This document shows positions 49,192-58,616 of a stretch of 64,000 nt of DNA, one piece after another; position 1 is the stretch's first letter, and each line of letters starts with the position of its first letter. The stretch covers positions 18,577,511 to 18,641,510 of the forward strand of contig CM036159.1 in NCBI GenBank assembly GCA_020631735.1. Direction: 5' to 3'. The translations under genes and the position numbers were made by a program. The notes under the pieces are model-generated. The model was not told the DNA's origin. It did no database searches and saw only the letters and a program-made list of their open reading frames with translations. This DNA is from Saccharum officinarum. Lineage: Eukaryota; Streptophyta; Magnoliopsida; Poales; Poaceae.

Positions 49192-49656
49192 ATTAGTTTT
49201 TGGCGGTTGATGCCAAAGGGGGGAGAGAGAGAGAGTAGATTCAGGGGGAGCTTAGAGGGAGCTTTTTGTTAGGGTTTTCGTTCTTTTCTTATGTGCTACT
49301 CTCATGCATCACGTTTACTTTATAGTAATTGCATTCGTGTGACATGTGATCTTATGAGATACCTTAGAATCTTTATGGTTTATCTAATCACAGCTTTAAA
49401 TCATATCACGTGTTTGTTTATAGCTCATAAGCTTATGCTTCCATGCCTTTCTCCGATTTCATATGAGCTATTTTCTATGTGTACTAACCTTTCATGTCTT
49501 ATCTTATAAGTACACTCAGTTGGCTTGGAACACATAAGCATTGTCTAACCCCTTGTGCTTACAGCTGTATGCTTATGTGAACCAAGCATGATCGAAAACC
49601 TCAACTCATATATTCTGAATCTAAGTGTTGTCATCAATCACCAAAAAGGGGGAGAT
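49192..49656 (+). other. 3' untranslated region and polypurine tracts of the outer Sirevirus
   Basis: The polypurine tract AAAAAGGGGGAGAT (49643-49656) abuts the 3' LTR and is preceded by TGTTGTCATCAATCACC. A second purine tract, CCAAAGGGGGGAGAGAGAGA (about 49214), lies just after the env-like ORF and looks like an additional polypurine tract. Confidence 0.75.
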
Positions 49657-51376
49657 TGAAAGCATCTAGGCCCCGGTGTTGGTTTCGGCAATTAATGACA
49701 ACACATAATTACCATGACTAACGTGTGTTTTGCAGAAACATCGGTAAGTTAGGTCATGGAGATGATAACTGTTTTGAGCAATATGGCAGTCATGTCCCTT
49801 GATGGAAATCATTTCGGTTTTCAAAGGATCAATAATAAGATTAAGGACGGTTAGTTCCGGATGTCAAGGTGTTGAGATACATCTGGAATAGTCGTTAGGA
49901 TCTTTGTTTCTTCCTTTGACCGTACTATGAAGAGGGGCATGAGCGAGTAGCTTGACCTAGGTGAGTCTTATGTTTAGGTGTGGTGCACACTTGTCAAACT
50001 TAGCACTAGGTAGCTCGAGAAAAGCTCAGAGTACAGTTAGAAGCAACTTGGTTCAAGTTGCATTGCGTTTAGAAGACGTTTGAGCCGTTTACCTATGACC
50101 GGACGTGGTCCTGGTCATGACCGGACGCGTCCGGTCAGTACAAAAGACTTAACTGCGTTTTCGGCTGACTGACCGGACGCGGTCCTTGAGAGGACCGGAC
50201 GCGGTGGTCAGGCTGACACGTGTTCCAGAGGGTAAACAGCAAAGATCGGACGCGACTGTGAAAAAGACCGGTGCGTCCGGTCATGTTCCAGTAAGGTCCA
50301 GCGGAGACCTGACACGTCCGGTCACCTTTGAACGGACGCGGTCGTGCGTCCGGTTTTGTTCCAGTAAGGTCCCGTGGTGACCTGACGCGTCCGGTCACCT
50401 ATGATCGGACGCGGTGTTGCGTCAGGTCACATTTCCAGAGAGCTCTTGCATGATCGGACGCGTCCGATCATCCCTGATCGGTGTGTCTGGTCATCTCAGA
50501 CCGGCGCGTCCGGTCAGCACAGATCGGCGCGTCCGGTCTCTCAGTACAGGTTTTCATTTTTCGACCGTTACAACTGACCGGCGCGTCCGGTCATATCGAC
50601 AGACGCGTCCGGTCAGTGCGCGTCTGGCTGTTTCGAAAGGTAACGATTGGATTTGTCTGAGGGGTCTATAAATACAACCCCTCCACCTCTTTTAGAGGTC
50701 TCTTGCTCATTTGTTTAGCTGAGAAACATCTTTGAAGTGCAAGGGAGTGTAAGAGCCATAGTGAGGATTGAGATTTGCGAATCAAAGTTTGAGAATCCTC
50801 TCTAGTGACAAGAGTCTAGCAAGTGTGCATCCATCTTCTCATTAGACTTGTTGTGGTCAAGTGAGAGTTCTAGCTTGTTACTCTTGGTGATCGCCATCAC
50901 CTAGACGGTTTGGTGGTGATTGGGAGTTCGGTGATCATCCGACGAGATTGTGGGTGACCCAACTCAAGTTGTGAGCGGCTTTGGGTGATTCGCCGCGACG
51001 GAGTGTCGAAGAATCAACCCGTAGAGAGCACTTGATCCTTGCGCGGATCAAGGGGGAGCTACACCCTTGCGCGGGTGCTCCAACGAGGACTAGTGGGGAG
51101 TGGCGACTCTTCGATACCTCGGCAAAACATCGCCGTGTTCCTATCCCTTACTTTCAAGCATTTACTTTCTTGCATTACTTTCATTGCTTGATTACTTTCC
51201 TAGAATTGCCTTGCTAGTCTAGGATTGGAACTTAGGGTGCTTAACTTTTATCGGTAGAAACACAAGGAACACAAGTAGGCACTAGGGGTGAAGTTTGGCT
51301 TGTAGGATTTAATTCTTGCAATTAATTTTTAGAAAAGCCCAATTCACCCCCCCTCTTGGGCATCTTGATCCTTTCA
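49657..51376 (+). repeat. 3' LTR of the outer Sirevirus (1720 bp)
   Basis: Starts TGAAAGCATCTAGG, ends CCTTTCA, followed by the target duplication tacgt. The TATA box at 50667-50674 reads toward the RH21-type helicase gene, whose ATG is 1.65 kb downstream. Confidence 0.93.
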
Positions 51377-51515
51377 TACGTAATGGACGCGTTGGTTGCG
51401 TTGAACGGGAGCGAGTCCAGACCCATACATAAAAGGGCGCTAAGGTTACGTCGACGCAGGTCTAGAGCTGGATGTCCGGGGCCTAGGCTCACCGATCTGC
51501 AAAAACCTGATCTAA

Positions 51516-51958
51516 GACTATCCGCACCGAGACCTGGAAACAATCCGGTAAACACATATAGCGTAGTAGATAGCGGATGGAGGCACTGCACCGGCGTACG
51601 CTAAAGATTCCTGAACGGGCGTGCGTCCTCCAAATTTAGCGTCTTCCAGGATGTGCGCTAAAGGGCAGCAACATCATGCAGCGGAGGGCCCCACGAGTTC
51701 AAGTAACTAAAAAATGTTATAACTCACAAACCAAAAAACCAAATTGAATTCCGATTACACCATTGAATTCGTTTCAATAAATCCTTCAAAACTAGATCTC
51801 ACATGGATATATTTAGATAAAGTGACAAGTGAGCCCCACAGTGGATAGAGGATGATATAGAGAATGGATGGGTGCGAGAGAAATGAGTATAGATGAGAGA
51901 ATCTTGATGACCAGGATGTATAGAGGATGAAAATAGAGGATCACGAGCGTGGATAGTC
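51516..51958. mobile_element. Tourist-like MITE with TAA target duplication
   Basis: The ends GACTATCCGCACCGAG and CGAGCGTGGATAGTC are inverted repeats; TAA flanks both sides (51513-51515, 51959-51961). It is 443 bp with no coding frame. It sits just beyond the MULE's right target duplication. Confidence 0.68.
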
Positions 51959-52316
51959 TAAACCGACGTTCGATCAGCTCCGAAGTCCGAAGGCCCTGGC
52001 AACTGCTGGCTGCCGCCGCACACCCAGCTGCCCAGCTGGAGCAACAGACTCTATGCCTCCCACAATATGGGCCGTAGACAGTGCTTCGCCCACCAGCCCA
52101 GATCCAAGCTCATCTCCGTTTCCAGCACCAAACTAGACCCATGTCTACGTCGGTGACGATATCTTCTCCCAGCCCGGATAAACACGGCCCAAATCGGGGC
52201 AAGTCGGCAACTCCAGAGCCAGAGGTGAATAGCGATGCTTGCCCTGTTTCCCCAAACCGTTGTCCGCCCCACAAGCGCAAACCCTCCTTCCCCCTCGCAG
52301 CATCCGCGCCGCCGCG

Positions 52317-54557
52317 ATGAAGCGCTCGGCCGACGCGATGACTGAGCCGGCGAAGCCTGTATTCCTCACCAAGGCGGAGCGGGAGCGCCTCGCGCTCGAG
52401 CGCCGCCAGGCCGCCGTCTCCGACCAGCGCCGCACCGCGCTCGACCTCCTCCAGTCCCTGCCCCGGCCCCCTCCGCCGCCGCCTGCCGGCGGCCCTCCCC
52501 CGTCCGGCTCCAACCCCGCTCCTCGCGACTCCTCCAACTCCCATCGCGACTCCTCCGACCGGGACCGGGACCGGGACCGGGACCGAGACCGGGAACGCCG
52601 CCGCGACGACGACTCCCGCCGCGACCGAGATCGGGATCGAGATAGGGACCGCGACCGAGATGACTCCTCCCGCCGCGACAGGGACCGAGACCGTCGCGAC
52701 CGTGACCGCGACCGTGATAGGGAGCGGGAGCGGGAGCGAGAACGAGACCGCGACAGGGAGTGTGGGGATCGCGGGGACCGGGAGAGGGACCGGCTGGAGA
52801 AGATGGCGGAGCGGGAGCGTGAGAAGGAGCTCGACGCGATCAAGGAGCAGTACCTGGGGTCCAAGAAGCCCAAGAAGCGTGTTATCAAGCCCTCGGAGAA
52901 GTTCCGCTTCTCCTTCGACTGGGAGAACACCGAGGACACCAGCCGTGACATGAACGCGCTCTACCAGTCGCCTCACGAAGCCCGGCTGCTCTTTGGCCGG
53001 GGCTTCCTTGCTGGCATTGACCGACGTGAGCAGAAGAAGGCTGCAGCTGCGCACGAGAAGGAGACCCGTGCAGAGCTGCGGCGCAAGGCTGGTGTGGAGG
53101 ACCGTCCGGAGGATGATGCAGTAGATAAGAAGAAGGCCGCTGCTGCTGAAATGTATGATGCTTTTGATATGCGTGTGGACAGGCACTGGTCTGAGAAGGC
53201 GCTTGAGGAGATGACTGAGCGAGATTGGCGTATTTTTCGTGAGGATTTCAATATCTCCTATAAGGGTTCTCGCATACCCCGGCCAATGCGGAAATGGAGT
53301 GAAAGCAAGCTTGGCACCGAGTTGCTTCGCGCTATTGACAAGGCTGGATATGAAAAACCATCACCAATCCAGATGGCTGCCATTCCGTTAGGTCTACAGC
53401 AGCGTGATGTTATTGGTATTGCTGAGACAGGTTCTGGAAAGACTGCAGCTTTTGTACTCCCCATGTTGTCTTACATTACCCGATTGCCGCCTATAAGCGA
53501 GGACAATGAGGCTGAGGGTCCCTATGCTGTTGTGATGGCACCTACTCGTGAGCTTGCTCAACAAATTGAGGAGGAGACTGTGAAATTTGCAACCTATCTA
53601 GGCATTAAAGTTGTCTCAATTGTTGGTGGTCAGTCAATTGAGGAGCAGGGTTTCAAGATTAGGCAGGGCTGTGAGATTGTAATTGCTACACCTGGTCGGC
53701 TTCTTGATTGCTTGGAAAGGAGGTATGCTGTTCTCAACCAGTGCAACTATGTTGTGCTCGATGAGGCTGATAGGATGATTGATATGGGCTTTGAGCCACA
53801 AGTTGTTGGTGTCCTTGATGCGATGCCATCGAGTAACTTGAAACCTGAAAATGAGGATGAGGAACTTGATGAGAAGAGGATTTACAGGACTACTTATATG
53901 TTCAGTGCCACCATGCCTCCTGCTGTGGAGCGTCTTGCTAGGAAGTATCTCCGAAACCCAGTTGTTGTGACAATTGGTACAGCTGGCAAGGCCACTGATC
54001 TTATCACCCAGAATGTGATCATGGTGAAGGAGTCTGAGAAGATGCCACGGCTCCAGAAGATACTCACAGATCTCGGAGACAAGACGGCCATTGTGTTCTG
54101 CAATACTAAGAAGACAGCAGACATGCGCGCTAAGGATCTGGACAAGGCAGGCTTCCGCGTCACAACCCTACATGGTGGGAAGTCACAAGACCAGAGAGAG
54201 ATCAGCCTTGATGGATTTAGAAACCGTCGGTTCAATGTTCTTGTGGCTACTGATGTTGCAGGGCGTGGTATCGATATTCCTGATGTTGCACATGTGATTA
54301 ACTATGAGATGCCTAGTTCAGTCGACACATACACACATCGTATTGGAAGGACGGGTCGTGCTGGAAAGAAGGGAGTGGCAACTTCATTTTTAACTCTGGA
54401 GAACACTGATATTTTCTTTGATCTGAAACAGATGCTTATACAGAGCAACAGTCCTGTGCCACCTGAACTTGCAAGGCATGAGGCATCAAAATTCAAGCCA
54501 GGCTCGATTCCTGATAGACCTCCAAGGCGAAATGATACAGTCTTTGCAAATCATTAA
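52317..54557 (+). CDS. RH21: DEAD-box ATP-dependent RNA helicase, PRP28/U5-100K type (plant RH21)
   Basis: Single exon, 746 residues, close to Arabidopsis RH21 length. The N-terminus (about residues 70-170) is almost all Arg-Asp/Arg-Glu/Arg-Ser dipeptides, as in U5-100K. The helicase core has the Q motif (GYEKPSPIQ), motif I AETGSGKT at about 369-376, Ia PTRELAQQ, Ib TPGRL, II DEAD at about 482-485, [27 protein letters not shown] and [12 protein letters not shown], all intact. PRP28-type helicases act in the nucleus, helping exchange U1 for U6 at the 5' splice site during spliceosome activation. I start at 52317 (MKRSADA); the upstream in-frame Met at 52239 is in the leader. The Sirevirus LTR ends 0.94 kb upstream. 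Confidence 0.94.
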   Translation: MKRSADAMTEPAKPVFLTKAERERLALERRQAAVSDQRRTALDLLQSLPRPPPPPPAGGPPPSGSNPAPRDSSNSHRDSSDRDRDRDRDRDRERRRDDDSRRDRDRDRDRDRDRDDSSRRDRDRDRRDRDRDRDRERERERERDRDRECGDRGDRERDRLEKMAEREREKELDAIKEQYLGSKKPKKRVIKPSEKFRFSFDWENTEDTSRDMNALYQSPHEARLLFGRGFLAGIDRREQKKAAAAHEKETRAELRRKAGVEDRPEDDAVDKKKAAAAEMYDAFDMRVDRHWSEKALEEMTERDWRIFREDFNISYKGSRIPRPMRKWSESKLGTELLRAIDKAGYEKPSPIQMAAIPLGLQQRDVIGIAETGSGKTAAFVLPMLSYITRLPPISEDNEAEGPYAVVMAPTRELAQQIEEETVKFATYLGIKVVSIVGGQSIEEQGFKIRQGCEIVIATPGRLLDCLERRYAVLNQCNYVVLDEADRMIDMGFEPQVVGVLDAMPSSNLKPENEDEELDEKRIYRTTYMFSATMPPAVERLARKYLRNPVVVTIGTAGKATDLITQNVIMVKESEKMPRLQKILTDLGDKTAIVFCNTKKTADMRAKDLDKAGFRVTTLHGGKSQDQREISLDGFRNRRFNVLVATDVAGRGIDIPDVAHVINYEMPSSVDTYTHRIGRTGRAGKKGVATSFLTLENTDIFFDLKQMLIQSNSPVPPELARHEASKFKPGSIPDRPPRRNDTVFANH

Positions 54558-55307
54558 AGCAATCTACCTCAGAGGGGACTGAAGATCTTTTGAACTATTA
54601 TGAGCTCAACTTCTACCATAGAGGGAGGGATCTAGATTAGTATTTATGAGGTACAAAACTTTTGTTGGTTAGAAATATGTACTTATGAGGTCCAAAATCT
54701 ATGATGATTAGATTTGGTTTTATTTCTGTTTGGAAACTGGCCTCATTGTCGTAACTTTAGTATGTTTTGGTGGTGATTTAGCTGTGGACATGTGTATCGG
54801 GTCATAATTTTGTGCTATTCTGCAAGATTTTACATGGCTGGATTTAGTATCTCTTACATATTCTATAAATGCTGTTTTGTATTTGGTAGCATATTGCTCC
54901 AGAGTCATTCTTTTATCATTTTTTTGCAGAGGGCATATATTGTATCAGATCTTCATTGTGGAGATTTATCAACTGTGGTTCACAAATCATTTAAGTTCGA
55001 AGTGGTGCTGTTTAATTTCATATTATTACCTTTTGTGTCCCTGTTATGTGGTTTAATGTTTGATTTTATAGCTTCATCTTGCTTGGAATCATGGGGGTTC
55101 CTATTGTTTGGGTTTCTTAAAATGGATCTCGTGTGTTCAGAATAACATGGTTAAGCAATGTGCATTAAACTTCTGAGCTTAAGTAGTGTCAGTGTTGTTG
55201 GTGCTAAAGGCAGTTGAATCACTAGCCGCAGGTCATTCTGGCTACCGGTAGAACTATGCAGCAAAAAGGTGCATTTTCATCAGAACTCAAAATGAGACAG
55301 CTGTGTT
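54558..55307 (+). other. 3' UTR and downstream of the helicase gene
   Basis: T-rich sequence containing repeated TTATGAGGTNCAAAA (about 54645 and 54683). No other coding region is supported. Confidence 0.4.
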
Positions 55308-55555
55308 TTGGCCAGTGAGTAATTGACCACCAATTGGCCCTGTCCACCCGGCTTATAATTCGTCTTTTTCAGCTTGTTTTTTCAGCCGAAACAGTGTTTT
55401 TCTCTCACAACAAATCAGCCAACAGTGTTTTTCAGCCGGCTTATCAGCACAGGCGAACGGGGCCGTGTGTCATCTGTTCTGGGGAACTGAACAGGCCAGT
55501 GAGTAATTGACCACCAACGTATGTCATCTGTTCTAGGGAACTGAACAGAGACGTT
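55308..55555. repeat. Tandem duplication of about 54 bp, one copy split by a MITE
   Basis: The unit GGCCAGTGAGTAATTGACCA...GGGAACTGAACA occurs intact at about 55494-55548. Its twin is split: the left half is at 55310-55335 and the right half at 55465-55493, with the 129-bp MITE between. Confidence 0.8.
55336..55464. mobile_element. Short MITE (GGCCCTGTTC family), copy 2
   Basis: It begins GGCCCTGTCCACCCGGC and ends GCGAACGGGGCC, an inverted pair, with the interior TTTTTCTCTCACAACAAATC as in the copy at 13872. The boundaries are fixed by the intact tandem copy of the target next to it. Confidence 0.85.
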
Positions 55556-55572
55556 CATGCAGAATAACCAAA

Positions 55573-55836
55573 TACTCCCTCCGTATCGGATTTAGAAGTC
55601 GTTTTGGACAAGGTTTGGGTCAAACATTGGGAATATAAATCATCAATAACTTTTAAGTTGTTGAGTTTACAAATGTAAAAATTATATGAATAGATTTGTC
55701 TTGAAAAGTACTTTCATAAAAGTATACATATATCACTTTTTTATAAATATTTTTTATAAAAACAAGAGGTCAAAGTTGTGTTTTGGAGACCGTGTCGCTG
55801 TCCTAAACGACTTCTAAATCCGATACGGAGGGAGTA
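55573..55836. mobile_element. Stowaway MITE, well preserved
   Basis: Long inverted arms CTCCCTCCGTATCGGATTTA and TAAATCCGATACGGAGGGAG are nearly perfect over more than 30 bp and flanked by TA. Arm identity suggests a young insertion. Confidence 0.9.
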
Positions 55837-56610
55837 TGATATTTGTAGATAGCATAGCACATATTCTGTTTAAGATTCATAGTGGTTAAACTGTTTATTA
55901 TGTTTTTCTATTAGATGATCTGTGTTGGTCATACTATAAAATACAACATTATGAAAGTATATCTCATCTGTGGTGTTGCATTGGAGCTCAGGCATTGTAG
56001 TCATAGAACTGTCAGGCACAAGGATTGATGGTAGGGAATACATTTTGATAGTCTGAGACACCTGCCATCCAAATTTTAGCAAAGGATGGCATACTTTTTG
56101 TCACACAGATATACCCCTTTTCAGATTGCAGTGGTAATTTACTCGTCAACCATGCAGTTAATGTGTTTTATTAAATAATTTTACTCATTGCACTGATATG
56201 CTCCTTGGGATATTCTTTCTATTTGCAGTTTGATTTGTGTTTATATGAATCCGATTTTGAGATCTTGCTGAAGTAGTGAAGTATGTTAAACTGTAGTTGT
56301 GGGTGTTGATTCTTGTCAATTGTTGAAATCTTAGAGAGAGAAAAATCTATACGCCTGGACAGGATGGGGTTGTGTATATGGTGCGGATAAGTGGTAAGTT
56401 TGTGATCACCACTATTTTCTTTTGTGATTTACTCGTATAGATAGAATCTATCAAGTACATTATCTATCTTGGATAAATTCTACGGCACGATTGATACATA
56501 TTTTGATTTCAGTTTTTTAAGCGGTTCTACTTGGTATCATTCAATTTTCGAACTGCGAACTCGAGCAATAGTAAGAAGATGGGTACTGTTTGTACGAGGA
56601 ATCTGAAACT
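55837..56610. other. Intergenic between helicase and FKBP genes
   Basis: AT-rich, no gene or repeat end supported. Confidence 0.4.
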
Positions 56611-56764
56611 GAGTGTCCTTTTAACCGGCTGTTTGTTCATGTATCGATCTCTTTGCTGTGTGATCTGGATAGTGGATGCCCCTCTTTGAGTGTCATTTTA
56701 ACCGGCTATTTGTTCATGGTATTAATCTCTTTGCTGTGTGATCTGGATAGTGGATACCCCTTAC
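56611..56764. repeat. 77-bp tandem duplication upstream of the FKBP gene
   Basis: GAGTGTCNTTTTAACCGGCT...TTTGCTGTGTGATCTGGATAG...ACCCC occurs at 56611 and again at 56688 with a few substitutions. Confidence 0.85.
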
Positions 56765-57022
56765 CTATTCCGCTTTTTCTTCTCGATGAAAAGAAGGAAT
56801 GGCATGGTTAGAGTCGGCGGGGACGGTCGGTGGATAGCTAGTGTGGTGCAGTCGGATAAGCCTTCAAGCACTCGTACATCTGTGGCCACATTTCACTCAC
56901 AAAAAGCTCGCGAGAATTGAACGAAATAAATAATATCTCAGAAACACAGAAAATCAACCTAAATATCCCCGCTTCCGTCGTCCGGGACTCGTCGTAGCTC
57001 ATCCACGACGCACCGAACCACA

Positions 57023-57891
57023 ATGGCCACGTTCCTGGGAAGCTCACCGGCGCTCCTCGCCCGTCCCATCGCCAAACCGCACGTCTCCTGCGCGCAAACC
57101 CCGCGCCCGCCGAGCGCCCAGAACCAGCCGCCGTCCAGCGAGCAGCCGCAACCACAGACACAGCAGCAGTCCGTGCAAGTGCTGCCACAGCAGGCGGCGG
57201 CGCCGGCGAGGCCGAAGCGCGCGGTCGGCGCGGACTCCACGGACTGGGTGGCCTCGTCGCTGACGCGGCGGTTCGGGATCGGCGCGGGGCTGGCGTGGGC
57301 CGGCTTCCTGGCCGTCGGCGTCGTATCCGAGCAGCTCAAGACCCGCTTCGAGGTCGCGCAGCAGCAGGCCAACACCAAGTCAGTGCCATTCGCCATGCTC
57401 GCGGGTCGTTAATTCTTTCAGTTACAAAACCGCCATTACTTCATTTGGTGCGTGCAATGCCCCTCTGTCTCTCTCGTGTGCGCAGGGACGTGGAGCAGGA
57501 GCAGGAGGTCGTCCTGCCCAACGGCATCCGGTACTACGAGATGCGCGTCGGCGGCGGCGACGTCCCGCGGACAGGCGACCTGGTGGTGATCGACCTGCAG
57601 GGCCGGGTGGCCGGCAGCAGCGGGGAGGCGTTCGTGGACACGTTCGGCGACGGCAAGCGGCCGCTGGCGCTGGTGATGGGCTCCCGGCCGTACACCAGAG
57701 GCATGTGCGAGGGCGTCGAATACGTGCTGCGCTCCATGAGGGCCGGCGGCAAGCGGCGGGTCGTCGTCCCGCCGGGCCTCGCGTTCGGCGACGACGGCGC
57801 CGACTTCGGGGAGGAACACGTCCAGATCCCGCCCGGCGCCACGCTCGAGTACGTCGTGCAGGTCGACAAGGTGTCCATCGCGCCGGCGTAA
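57023..57891 (+). CDS. Chloroplast FKBP-type peptidyl-prolyl isomerase, FKBP17 group
   Basis: Two exons, 57023-57378 and 57486-57891, joined by a GT-AG intron (donor GTCAGT) that splits a Lys codon, giving 253 residues. The N-terminus is Ala/Ser/Pro/Gln-rich like a transit peptide, followed by a conserved block (DSTDWVASSLTRRFG) and a hydrophobic stretch (GIGAGLAWAGFLAVGVVSEQ) that may be a thylakoid-transfer or membrane segment. The FKBP domain fills exon 2 (about 130-250: GDLVVIDLQGRV, FVDTF, VEYVLRSMRAGG, VVPPGLAFGD, IPPGATLEYVVQVDKV). Several residues that bind FK506 in classic FKBP12 look changed, as is usual for lumenal FKBPs. It would catalyse prolyl isomerisation or act as a chaperone in the thylakoid (family knowledge). 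It converges with the DUF1295 gene 0.7 kb away. Confidence 0.9.
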
Positions 57892-58616
57892 GGCGCTACT
57901 GAGGCGGTTCTATACACTCGGTAGCGTGACCACAGTTGTTATTATAGCTACCATGACCCATGAGACAAGTTTCTTCTCCACGTGAGCTGGACTGTCTTGG
58001 GGAGTTCTGCTTCACAGAAACAGTTTTTTTTAATTATTTTCTCTTCGAAATGTATTTTCTTTTGTTTCCCTGAACCCGTGCCCAACCAACACACACATAT
58101 ATAGATAATATAAGAGTTTCAAAGGTTCAGTCCTGGTACTAACTAAGAATGTAAGATACAAAAATACCGTGGCTGCATATCGAATACAACCAAATTGACA
58201 CACTCCTACAGTAGTTACTAGTACCGGTTCAAAGTTCAGTTCGCATGATCATCAACCGACAGGGAGTGCAACAAAAGAAAATCTAACTTTTAACCGATGC
58301 AGCAGTACTTCGGCAGTACTTTTTAGTGAAGGAACAATGTTTTTCTCTCACAACAAATCAAGTCAAATTTCAGCGAAACGGATAGGGCAGCTTGAGCCTC
58401 ATGAGTGACAAATAGGGGCCAACTTCATTGTAAACCCTTGGAATCGAAGGGGAAATAATTGCCCCGTACACAACATAACAACATAAATGTAGGCTGACCC
58501 ATCAATGGGCTCACCGTAGTTCTGTCAAAACAAAACAACAAAAAACGTAAATATACTGCAGGCTATTCTATACATGTCTATCACTGAAGGGCAGCAGAAC
58601 AATTTGCAAGCGTCAC
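57892..58616. other. Convergent intergenic region between FKBP and DUF1295 genes
   Basis: The 3' UTRs of both genes meet here. A degenerate MITE piece (about 58305-58392, TTTTTCTCTCACAACAAATC) belongs to the family at 13872 and 55336. Confidence 0.5.

Larger units (their letters stand above)
27410..51376 (+). mobile_element. Sirevirus-type Ty1/copia LTR retrotransposon (env-like class), interrupted
   Basis: Two LTRs (27410-29109, 49657-51376) and an exact target duplication tacgt (27405-27409, 51377-51381) bound it. The order is LTR, primer-binding site, gag, pol (PR-IN-RT-RH), palindrome array, env-like ORF, polypurine tract, LTR. Its total is 23,967 bp, or about 13.65 kb once the nested 10.3-kb element is removed, which fits the large Maximus/SIRE-like Sireviruses. 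IN before RT makes it copia-type. The LTRs differ by a 20-bp indel and roughly 2% of bases by eye, so the insertion is fairly young, yet every ORF is already broken. Confidence 0.93.
26378..51494. mobile_element. Mutator-like element copy 3, host of the nested retrotransposons
   Basis: The left end CGATAATGATACATACC...AGACGTTTGG and the complement of the right end CGGTGAGCCTAGGCCCCGGAC match the ends of copies 1 and 2. Flanking 9-mers are atgtgcaaa (26369-26377) and atctgcaaa (51495-51503), 8 of 9 identical. With the Sirevirus removed the element is about 1.15 kb, the same size as copy 2. The TGCAACA-type array (about 26810-27190) is in the opposite orientation to the other two copies. Confidence 0.78.

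Noticed and set aside
52110..53186. Minus-strand frames of 268 and 358 codons opposite the helicase
   Set aside because: They mirror the Arg-Asp/Arg-Glu repeat region of the helicase and have no domain of their own.
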